64,000 bases of DNA. It comes from Cheilinus undulatus. Lineage: Eukaryota > Chordata > Actinopteri > Labriformes > Labridae. The position numbers and the translations under genes are program-made. The stretch covers positions 2,460,199 through 2,524,198 of the forward strand of contig NC_054870.1 in the NCBI RefSeq assembly GCF_018320785.1, read 5' to 3'. The notes beneath the pieces are model-generated. The model had not been told where the DNA came from, did not search any database, and saw nothing but the letters and a program-made list of their open reading frames with translations. Positions 46,401-56,100 of the stretch are shown piece by piece (within the stretch, counting starts at the first letter, position 1; every line of letters starts with the position of its first letter).

Positions 46401-49400
46401 TCACACACTTCTGAGGCTCCTGTTTGTTAAACTGATAAATTTTAAGTTGCCAATCTGTCTTGTTCTTTCAGACTGCAATCATCCAACCCACCAAACACCA
46501 CCCAACGACAGTCAACAGCAGAATCAGCTGTTTGGGATTCAAATGCATGTTCCTGACAAATGTGGCTCCATTCAAAAAATAAATAAACTGGCCTTCTAAC
46601 AGTATATGATTTATTGGAAAGAAGCATTGTTACAACAAAGAAATACTCTACCAAACACACATTTCCTTACTTTTTGTGCTAGGTTTATTTGAACTTAAAT
46701 ACTCACTGAAATTTGCAACAAAAAGTCCATACTCTAGAGATTCTTGCTAAAGTCAGATTCAGACAGTTTCACAAGATTATTCCTCTTTTATGAATATGGA
46801 AAGTGTTTCTGTCTTTTGTATGTCTGGATTGTTAAAATGTAAAAGCTGCAGAGTTGTCTTGCAACACACAACCTTAACAACTAGACTAGTGATGTGAAAA
46901 ACAACTGTGAGAACACTAGTAGGTGCATGTATGATTTTCCATTCCTAAAGAAAGCAGACACATGTCTGTTAATGAAGGAAGGAGCACTTTTAAAGCATCA
47001 GGCACACATATTAAGATGAATAAATCAGATTAAGGAAAGGGGCTACGCTGTTTTTGTGGGCCAGCCTGCTAACTATCAACAGAAAAAATGGACATGAGCT
47101 AAAGATTTTTTGGCCAGGAGGACATGTGTATCTGCTATTTGAAATGCAGAATTAAATACTATTATTTCAGGACTATTATACAGAGGAAGAGCCTTACCTG
47201 ACAGTGGGACTGGGAATATTGATCTAAAGAACGTTTGGACTGGTGCACTTGTGATATTAAGTCTGTTGATGAAAATTTGAGGGAGTGCCTGAGAAATAGA
47301 AAATAGAAATACAAACAAACAGTAGTGTATTAAGTTAAAATATTTCATACAACTTTAAAAGAGTTCAGGTGTTACTCATATAATCAGGTTTTACAAACCC
47401 CAGCACATGTTGAAAAGGAAATTGTTCCAGCCATCAACAGAAGCTGCTTCTCAGAAGTCTTCTGTCTCTGGTAGTGAGACAAAGAGACAGATAAAGTAAA
47501 ACAGATGAGGACTGAAGATTAAACAAGAGCAAAGAAACTTAAATGTTGATGAAGACAGAATCCCATCAAGTGTGAAATTAGTGAAAATATCACCTTTTCT
47601 GATGAAGAGTTTCTGTTTACATGGTTAAAGCCCACGCTGTAACTCTGCAGCAAAAACTGAAAGAGTAATTTTTCATCATTCATGTACCTGTGCGATGGCT
47701 ACGAATTTCTTCAAATATTTTATAGCTATGATGACTGAGCTTTATTTACCTGCCAAAAGAGAGCTGGCAACACACCTCTGTGGGGCAAAATGCTGGCAAT
47801 CACCTGAAAATGATACCGTTGTTTAACTATCAAATGTTCAACAATCAAACATAAAAATGATCAATGTTCACTCACCAGCCCATCCTTAGGTATACCTATT
47901 TAATGACTCATTAACACAAATATTCAATCAGCCAATTACATAGCAGTAACCAGCGTATGTAGGCGGAGCCATGGTCGAGATGAGCTGCAGAAATTTACAC
48001 TGAGCATCACAATGGGAAATAGGGCTGAACAATTTGGGAAAATAATATAACTATATATACCGACTTTCAAAATAATAAGGGGTAATTTTTGTAAAGGTTC
48101 TGTCTGTCATATTACAGGCCAATTTAAGCAGCAGTTTGTACACCAAACTCTTGCTGAAGCCAGCTAGGAGAAGAGCAGAAACATCTTTTCAACCTAGAAA
48201 AGCTTTCAGTGCTGTTCAGTGCTTTTCCTTTAAAGGGATATTTCATGATTTTTGAAGTTGGGTGGTATGAGGTGCTACGCTATAGTAGTGGCATTAGCCT
48301 CCAGTGATTTCTGTGGAAGTTGATCCTGTGATTATTACGAGCTCAGAGAGATCCACATCATAGTGGCCGTAGATGAGGATGTTTTATCCTTGTAGTTTAA
48401 CCAGTTTTACGTCAAAATGGGTCAAGAAAATATGTTGGCTCGCCTCGCCGAAAACATACAAAGCATTTCACCCAAAAAAAAAAAACTCCATGCCAGGCAC
48501 TAATTTATGATGCAGCTTTCGGTATTTTGTCTCCTTCCGCCACGCACTGATATCCTCTGACCAGCTGTGTGGGTCTACGGGCTTCTACAGGAATAATAAC
48601 ACCACACCAAGCTAAAACAAAGATAATATGAGCGAGTTAGACTCAAGTGATGAAGATGCACTGTTTACTGTGGATATGGGAGGATATTTGTGAACTGGAG
48701 CTCACCGAAAAAGAACGTATACAGATGGAGTCAGCGGGCTGAAAGAGAGAGCAGAGAAATTTGATTTGAAAGTTTTGAGCAGGAGAGATCCGAGCATCGG
48801 TTTGCATTTTCCACACCTATACCACAAGGTAACTCAAAATCGCTCATATTATTTTTGTTTTAGCTCGATGTGGTGTTACCATCCCTGTAGAAGCCTGCAG
48901 ACCCACACAGCTGATCAGAGGATATCAGTATGCAGCGGAAGGAGACAAAATGACGAAATCTACTATCGTAAATTAGTGCCTGACACAGAGGGGTTTTTTG
49001 AAGAGAAATGAATAACCATAAAGGCAAATACATTAGGAAGAAAGTCAAATCATGAGTTTAAAAGGTCGAAATTTGTAATCATGAAATTTAAAGTCAAAAT
49101 ATGATTTACATTTTCAAATTGAGAATCTAAAAGGTCAAACTATAGGATTATGAAGTCATAGTTTGGAGTTAAAAATATGAGATAAATACAAAATCATGAG
49201 TTAAAAAGGCCAAACTATGAATTAAAAAATTAGAATTCTGAATTTCAAAGCTCAAAATATTATATAAAAAGTCAAAATGTTAAAGTCTTGAATTGTGTTG
49301 CAACTTTCAAATAATAGGGTCAGAATTTTAAAGTCTGCCAGACCGTCAACAACCATGACCCATAAATACATTCGGTTGCTGCCATGTGATTGGCTGATGT

Positions 49401-51024
49401 GACGTTTGCATTAATGAGCAGATAAACATGTTAAAGTGTGGTCAGTGAATGAAGTTATTTGATGACTCACATACCAGAGGTGCTGATGCTGGCAAAAATG
49501 CTGTTAAGAATGACAAAATTAAGGGCATCAGTATCTGTTCTTCATATCTTATGTTTTATTTATACTAGGGATGCGTCGGTTGAAACATCAGCATCAGACG
49601 ATTTTACAAGCGGTGCATCTCTAAATGATAAACCATGAAACACCACACCATTTTTTTTTTCAAATACAACATCTAAAATGTTCATGTAATGTTGAGCATA
49701 AGACCAAATAACCACACGTGTAATCCAGGTTTAACATGATCTATAAAAGTTTTTTTTTTTAATTTTCATCTTAAAAATTTTTGAAGCTGTTGACAGGTTA
49801 ACACGCTGGCTGATACTCCATGATAATAATGTATATGCTCTAAATCTATTATGACATATGGAATGACATAAAACCCTTGTTTGACTGTACCTGGAGGACG
49901 GAAAATCAACGGGAGGACATGTCCAGAATCAGCGTGGACAGAAGCCTGAAAACAGAGAGGTAAACAAGTCTTTTGAAAAAGAGCATCACAATGAGCATAA
50001 CATATATGAACTTATCAAATCACAGCTGCTAGTAGATGAAAAATTTGACAATGAAGAGATTCAAGCTCCTGTGAGAAACTTTTGGTCTATCAGCACACTT
50101 CTAAAGCCTGCATCTCTGATGGTATGGGGTTGCATTAGTGCCCATGGCGTGGGCAGCTCACACATCTGGAAAGGAACTATCAATGCTGAAAAGTAGAGAG
50201 AGGTTTTAGATTAGAGCATCATATGCTCCCATTCAGACAGCGTCTCTGTCAGGGAAGGCCTTGTCTATTTCAGTAAACAAATGCTAACCACATACCACAT
50301 CCATCACAACAGCATGGCTTCACAGGACAAGAGTCAGTATGTTGATCTGACCTGCCTGCAGTCCAGTCCTTTCACCGATAGAAAACATTTAGAGCATCAT
50401 AAAATGAAAAATCCAGCAAAGAAGACCCAGGACTGTTGTGCAGCCAGAATACTACATCAGACAAAAATGGGACAACATTCCTCTCCCAAAACTCCAGAAA
50501 CAGGTCACCTCACCTCCCAGACTGTTGTTAAAAAAAAAGGATGCTACACAATTGCTCCGTCCCTACGTTTTTGCGATGTGTTGCTGCCATCAAAGTCAAA
50601 ATGAGCAAATATTTTTTCATGAAATGTTAAAATGTCTCAGTTTCAACATCTGATATGTTGTTTATGTTCTTATTGTGAATAAAATTTGAGTTTATGAGAT
50701 TTGAAAATCGTTGCGTTCGTATTTTATTTACATTTTAAACAAGAGTCACAACTTTCTGGGGAATTTTAATTGCATAACTCTCAGACAGTGCTTCATAACC
50801 AGCTAAGAATTCATCACAGGAGCTTAAACAAACTAGTAGATATTTAGTTATTTAATTTCTTTAGTTTATTATCATTTATTTAGTTAGATGCACTGAGGAA
50901 TTTTGTGTCCTGCATGCTTACAAGTGAGAGGTTCAGCACATGTCCTTCCTAGAGAAGGAAACAGAAGAAAGATGGCTTTAAATCTGTCAGGTTTAAGTAG
51001 CTTATGGTAAAATTTATATTATAT

Positions 51025-51055
<31 letters not shown>

Positions 51056-51425
51056 TAACTGTTACATTGTGTTTTTGTTGCTTTTCAAGACGAGTGTGGG
51101 CCTTCTGTATTTCAGCCTGAGGAGGAAGATGACGGTTATTTATTTTAAATCTTTTCTTAAATCATCTCACTTATTAGATCACTGTAGAGGCTGCATCTCA
51201 CATCAGAGGCCAGCAGGAATCTTGGATCAAGGAGATCAACCCAGATCCGCAGTCGACTGACGAAAGACTGCAAAACAAATAAAATGTGACATTAAAATCG
51301 TATGTAAAGAGAACGGGGTGTGAGCACAGCCTAATAACTGCATGATGGTGATGGTGAGCTCCACGTTGAAACTGCTGTGCGCTTACCTGCCCTTCATTTT
51401 TCCAGTATAACAGGTTAGGATCCAT
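43433..51425 (-). CDS. SFXN4: Sideroflexin-4
   Basis: Mitochondrial inner-membrane sideroflexin, linked in vertebrates to complex I assembly and iron-sulfur homeostasis. The coding exons, from 5' to 3', are 51387-51425, 51202-51267, 51066-51116, 50922-50948, 49891-49945, 49475-49500, 47750-47803, 47594-47656, 47399-47467, 47198-47288, 43951-44066, 43788-43873, 43584-43701 and 43433-43510. They total 939 nt, 312 residues (human 337). The start MDPNLLYWKNEGQ and the end FYHRGL-like LYYHRGL match fish SFXN4 as I remember it. Other markers are LIFRPPAFLP, SGIQVFDSDGNPVG, AVRETALSRAALMGTTAAVPNLL and GLMIPTSFSLFPQ, with several hydrophobic membrane spans. Two exons are only 27 and 26 nt. The family HPDS/HPDT motif reads HADS here. 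An upstream ATG at 51442-51440 gives a five-codon uORF (MQWSS) whose TGA overlaps the main ATG. Confidence 0.95.
44825..44902. mobile_element. Orphan hAT-type terminus
   Basis: 'gggggctcagcttttcttag' followed by 'gttgggaaccactgg' looks like one end of a hAT element. The partner end is not visible. It lies in SFXN4 intron 10. Confidence 0.35.
45353..46687 (+). mobile_element. Tc1-like transposon, second copy, carrying a 31-bp array
   Basis: Same family as 33031-34159 but in the opposite orientation. Ends share 'aacttagcataaaaagtaag' and 'cttactttttgtgctagg'. Transposase remnants (for example a GVMVWGGIF-like block near 45765) are on the + strand, with many frame breaks. The region corresponding to 'cctggtcaccagcatgagg' in the other copy is here expanded into about seven tandem 31-bp units. 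It lies in SFXN4 intron 10. Confidence 0.8.
46159..46380. repeat. 31-bp tandem array, about 7 copies
   Basis: Units of 31 bp start GGCTGGTGACCAGCATGAGG, followed by a purine-rich tail (GGGGAGGAGCCA or a GAGGAGG variant). The last unit is 30 bp. Because 31 is not a multiple of 3, each unit shifts frame, so it cannot preserve a transposase reading frame. Confidence 0.95.
48494..48982. repeat. 142-bp inverted repeat with 205-bp loop
   Basis: The left arm 48494-48635 starts 'caggcactaatttatgatgc' and ends 'aataatatgagcga'. The right arm 48841-48982 is its imperfect reverse complement. Both arms are 142 bp and are similar over their whole length. The loop includes a short + frame SELDSSDEDALFTVDMGGY, which resembles the N-terminus of a transposon-encoded protein (perhaps Kolobok-related). 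That assignment is a guess. Confidence 0.75.
49011..49335. mobile_element. hAT-like interior fragment
   Basis: Matches the A/T-rich 'catgagtttaaaaggtc' pulse of the elements at 27877-30293 and 56874-57688, without visible termini. Confidence 0.5.
50080..50762 (+). mobile_element. Tc1/mariner-related transposon remnant
   Basis: Conceptual translation gives SLMVWGCISAHGVGSSHIW near 50118, a DDE-transposase block, then frame-shifted pieces including 'SPFTDRKHLEHHKMK'. It ends with 'attttatttacattttaaac' and 'caactttctgggg'. The copy at 56428-58036 is the same family in reverse orientation. It occupies SFXN4 intron 4 (between exons 4 and 5). The transposase is not intact. Confidence 0.7.
51019..51043. 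repeat. (TA)n microsatellite
   Basis: A short run of TA dinucleotides in an SFXN4 intron. Confidence 0.85.
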
Positions 51426-51640
51426 CAGGACGACCACTGCATGACCGTAAGTCTCATTAATAACAACAACCGTTTAACAACGGTACCACAGAAACTCATA
51501 AATAAACCTGAGCTTGAGGTCAAATCTCATTTAGAAACTGTACTTCCGTCTAACACCACGTGTTCAGGTATGGGCGGGGATTATGGTGCCTTTTAGGACA
51601 CGGAAAATATGGGAGATATTATTTTCGAGTTGTGTTAAGC
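51426..51640. promoter_or_regulatory. SFXN4: SFXN4 5' region and likely promoter
   Basis: Upstream of the SFXN4 start codon, it contains a CACGTG E-box (51558-51563) and a GC-box-like 'gggcgggg' nearby. PRDX3 lies 1.7 kb away in the divergent orientation. The transcription start is not determined. Confidence 0.35.
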
Positions 51641-51903
51641 GATAAAGTGAGTGCAATGGCCGCGATTACATTAATACAAATATTTGTTGTGAAAACAATG
51701 GTCCACATGTCTTCAAAACAACAGGATTAATTTAAGGAAGTAAGTATCTGTTTATAAAAGTACAGTTATCCGAAAAGCAGGACAAAAAAATATCCGGATC
51801 ATATTCTTTCCCACACCAACAATGAAACCAGAAGATGCTCTCGAATAATAATAAGAGCAGGTTAATGAGAATTTCTTATTTAAAACACAATAGGGCATAC
51901 AAC

Positions 51904-52010
51904 AGGGGTGGGAAACAGGCGGCCCGGGGGCCACATGCGCCCCAAAGTCAATTTCAATCACCAGAACATTATAATCATGAAGAAAACTGAAAACTAAAAT
52001 CTGGCTTAAA
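51904..52010. mobile_element. hAT-type left terminus
   Basis: The start 'caggggtgggaaacaggcgg' followed by 'cccgggggccac' resembles a hAT terminus. No right end is visible before PRDX3. Confidence 0.4.
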
Positions 52011-53050
52011 AACAAGAACAAACAGTAGGCTACTAGTTTAGCTGTTTAAAGAAACGAATAGATATGATTGGCTGTAATTGTTTCTTTTTGTATGCATCAA
52101 ATACACTTTTTTATAAAAGTATAAGATATTAAAATAACAAGTTGCCATACTATCATCCTTACTGCATTTGAAAGCAGCTCTAAACTGATTTAATTCTGTG
52201 TTTATCATGAAATTAATCATTTCTTTTTGCTCTTGAGATCCAAACAATAACTGTTGGTATAATGAATGATCAGGACAGCAACATAGTCTTCCTTTCATTG
52301 CATTATCTTTATCAGAATGGTTATACTGGGAATACCAACTGGCATTTGGCATTGAATGAATAAAATGAAGTGGTCCTGCTGGTGACCAAATTTGCATATC
52401 TCTGATACACAAGAATAGAATTAATATCAGACAATCCAAAAACATAAACACAGATAAATGAGATTATAATGAAATAGAGAATCAAAAGAGATGTAGGTAT
52501 ATTACTTTAAAATCATGATTAGAAACATGGTTTATGATGGCACATTATACCCACATAAAAATAAAGACTACTTTTTTTTTTTTTTTTTTACTTTCGATTG
52601 AGGATTTTTGTTTTTTTGGCAAAAAAAGAGGCATTTTTGAGATAATAAAGATGTATATTTACAAGAAATCAGACTCTAGATAATACAGATGGAAAAGGTT
52701 GGAAATTTATGATGGAAAACTTTAATTTTCAAGCTTTCAAAAGTCATAAATATCAATATTACAAATTAACCTGAATGTATAAGTCTGACCACATGTTAGA
52801 CTAATCCATTCAGTTTAGATTTTCTGATATAGTCCAGATGACCGGAGAAATAGAATTATAATTTTGAAATCGTAAATCAACAACTCTTTAAAGTCAAAGA
52901 GTTGGATTTTAATTTTTCAACTTTATAAACTCAAAAGGTCAAAGTTTTGGTTCACATACATTTGTAGAAAAAATCTATTTCTTTCCATCTAAATTTGCAG
53001 CTTTTTAAACTAAAGAAGTTTGAGTAAAATGTAACAACATTTCTGACCAA
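52011..53050. other. SFXN4/PRDX3 intergenic DNA, nothing recognised
   Basis: A/T-rich sequence with a T-run near 52570-52590. No gene or repeat boundary I can support. Confidence 0.35.
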
Positions 53051-53089
53051 CATACTAGAGTAAAAGATCATGTTCAAGAAAGCCAAGGC

Positions 53090-53150
53090 AGTTTTAGGGC
53101 ACGTGAACGTTTAAGACCTGCGTAACCGCCCTCCTCTGACATAATCCAAA
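53090..53150 (+). promoter_or_regulatory. PRDX3: PRDX3 proximal promoter/5' UTR
   Basis: A CACGTG E-box at 53100-53105 lies 46 nt upstream of the PRDX3 start codon. The context 'aaaatggcggcc' around the ATG is favourable. The start site itself is not known. Confidence 0.35.
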
Positions 53151-56100
53151 ATGGCGGCCACCATTGGAAGACTCCTCAGGACCTCTGTAAGTGCAACTTG
53201 CAATATTAAGTTTAACGTTAAATTACCAATCGAAATTCGTTCGTCTTATATGATAATTTTCTAAATACTCGGTTATCCTTTTTGCTGGCTGCACACAAAC
53301 GTGCCATCTTTGTCCTGAAGGCCTGTCATGCCGTGTGTCGCACATTTTCAACCAAAGGACTGACAGTGGTGGCAACCCTCTGGTCCGCGGCCTCTCTTCG
53401 AGACACCGTGGTTGACACGAGGAAATGTTGAATGCAGTTATGTTTTAGAAATATTCAGGAAACTAAGGGAGGATTTACCTTTGAACATCTTAAATGTTGA
53501 CAGAAACATTTTTGAAAATAGTTTGGTCTACAGAAATGTTCTGTAAACTTTAGATTTGCAGCATGTAATTATTCATTATTGGGAACTTATGTAGCCTAGT
53601 AAGTATAGTGACAGCACAAATTATCATAGTTATTTTATTATTATTATTATTGGGCTGATATTTGGGGTTGCATGATATCGACAGATATATGATGTCTTCT
53701 GATTTTTAAAACTGATATCTTGGCTGTAAAACTCTGCCTATATCAGCTCTCCATATTGGCCCAATTAACAAACAAGTTTGAGGAGTTTTTAACTGGACCA
53801 ACAGACTTACATCATCTTAAGTCTTTCTCTTTATTCATCATCATTCTTTAACCTTTAAAACGTATTTTAAGGACTGAAATTTATTAATTTGTTCATCTTA
53901 AAACTGTTCAATTTAAGGACTAAAGTTTAAGCCTGAACTACATTGAAATGAGTGCTGAACTACTCACATTATAATGTCGTGCTGTGCAGTGACATAACCA
54001 CATTTAAGGCTGTAAGTATTTTTGTATTGGGTCGACTGATATGGTTTTTTCAGGGCTGATATTGAGATTATTAGCAGTGCTTGAGAGATAACTGACATTT
54101 AGAACCAACATGCATTTGTTATGACAAACAAACTGACTTAATATGACAAAAGTAAAGCTGCATGTTTAAAAAGAAACCGCACAGGAAGTGCCATACACAC
54201 TCTGTTTCAGTGCCATGAGGTGAGTCTGAGAGTGAAAACAGCCAGAGGGGAAGACACACCTTGCAGTGGAGCCAGACAAGGTTAATTACTGTGGATCTGC
54301 AAACTGTGGGATATTTTGTGAAATTTGTGAGGAATGGAATAAATCTACATTATTTTTAGAATTTTCATTTTGCACCAGACTGGCCAACTTAAGACTGCTA
54401 TTGTGCAATTTTACAATGTGTATTCTGTTGTCAGTTAAAGCCCGCAGTCTTGCAGTGATAACAGCACATTTCTAGCAGACAGAGCTGCAGAAGTGGAGAT
54501 AAGGTTTACCGGCTTTACAGTTATTAATACAGCTGCAGTAGAAAATAACAGGCATAAATGATAGAATTAATGACGGCTGGTATAATCATAGTGTTGTAAC
54601 TCTGTACATAACTTAAGCCCTAGTTTTCTCCTTGACAGCAGTATTTGGACATCATCTTATTTGTGACATGTCTTGTGAGTTGTGACCCATTATCAGCACC
54701 TTTCATGTGCAAGCATAACGCCATAAAGTATGCTGTATACTTTCATGTGCATACAACATGCTGAAAGACTTTGAACAGTGCAAAGTCTGTCATTATTCAT
54801 GTAATTTTCTTTCCTGTTTCCTTTAAAAGACAAGGGTTGCAACAGCCTGTCACCATGGACTATCTGGGTCAGCAAGAACTCTCATCAGTCCTGCACTTCA
54901 AAAAGCTGCTTTCTCTACCTGTATGTCTACAAACATTTCTAAATTCATCCTGACCAGATGAACAGTTTAAATTATCTTTTAAAGTTTAAAAAGGTCATGT
55001 TTATATTTTTTCCAGGAAGTATAAGGAATAATCATATTGTATTTTCCTTGAATGTGTCAGGCACATCCAAATGGGCCGCTGCTGTCACCCAGCCTGCTCC
55101 AGACTTTAAGGCCACAGCAGTCCTCAACGGGGAGTTCAAGGAGATGAGCCTAGCTGATTTCAGGGGAAAATACCTGGTCCTCTTCTTCTACCCGCTGGAT
55201 TTGTAAGTGTTTCTGACGTTGTCCAGTGAATAACAACAGTTTCACGTCAAGAATGATCTTCAGTTTTCTCTGTTTGTCGTTTTGCAGCACCTTTGTGTGT
55301 CCAACAGAAATCATCTCATTCAGTGACAAGGCCAATGAGTTTCATGATGTGAACTGTGAGGTGGTCGGTGTCTCTGTTGACTCTCACTTCACCCACCTTG
55401 CATGGACCAACACCCCTCGCAAGGTACTTTTCCATTCATCCTCTGCTCTCTGGCATGAGTTACAACAACTCTTGTGTGTTTAAAATACTTTAGATTGCTG
55501 AAAAGATATGAAATTAATAGAGTCTTTCAGCTGCAGTGTTTGCATCTGTGCTAGTCTAACAGGAACTATTTTCATGTATCAGACTGGAGGTTTGGGGAAA
55601 ATCCATATCCCTCTGCTGGCAGATCTCAACAAGCAGATCTCCAGAGACTATGGGGTGCTGCTGGAGGGTCCAGGCATCGCCCTGAGGTGGGTAATCTCTG
55701 AGCTTTTTAGGAGAAATCTGATATTAACTACCAAAGCATGACATGAAAATATCACTATTTTTAAAATATATACAGTACTATGCAGAAGTTCTGGGCATGT
55801 AGAGCGCTAACGGTTCTTCACAGGATGTTCCACAACCCCGGGCTGAAGAGAGGAGGGAGGGTGGCCAGAGTCAGTGTCGACACATTTGACACGTACGTGT
55901 GTCGCTCAGCAGCCAAGGTCGAGCTTAACCGCATTTCTCTTGTCTGGGCCTTTGCGCCCCTGGTAAAACTCCCAGCAACCACCAATAGTTTTCAGGTGCT
56001 TAGAACATACACACGACAACCAGGGGGGTTATGGCAACCCTCCTACCCGCCCTAACAGTACCCTAGGCTATGTTTAAGCACCACATCTACCCATAACTCT

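Larger units (their letters stand above)
47869..49449. mobile_element. Composite: 'cactcacc' DNA repeat filled with other insertions
   Basis: The left end 'cactcaccagcccatcc' and the right end 'gtggtcagtgaatg' look like the termini of the repeat family seen at 38620. The right-internal 'gtgattggctgatgtgacg' piece lies just inside. Between them are a TTAA-type start at 48234 ('agggatatttcatg'), a 142-bp inverted pair and a hAT interior fragment (49011-49335). It fills most of SFXN4 intron 6. Confidence 0.5.

Noticed and set aside
45973-46408. Proline-rich - strand frames over the 31-bp array
   Set aside because: The period is not a multiple of three and the sequence is inside a Tc1 remnant; the frames are chance openings.
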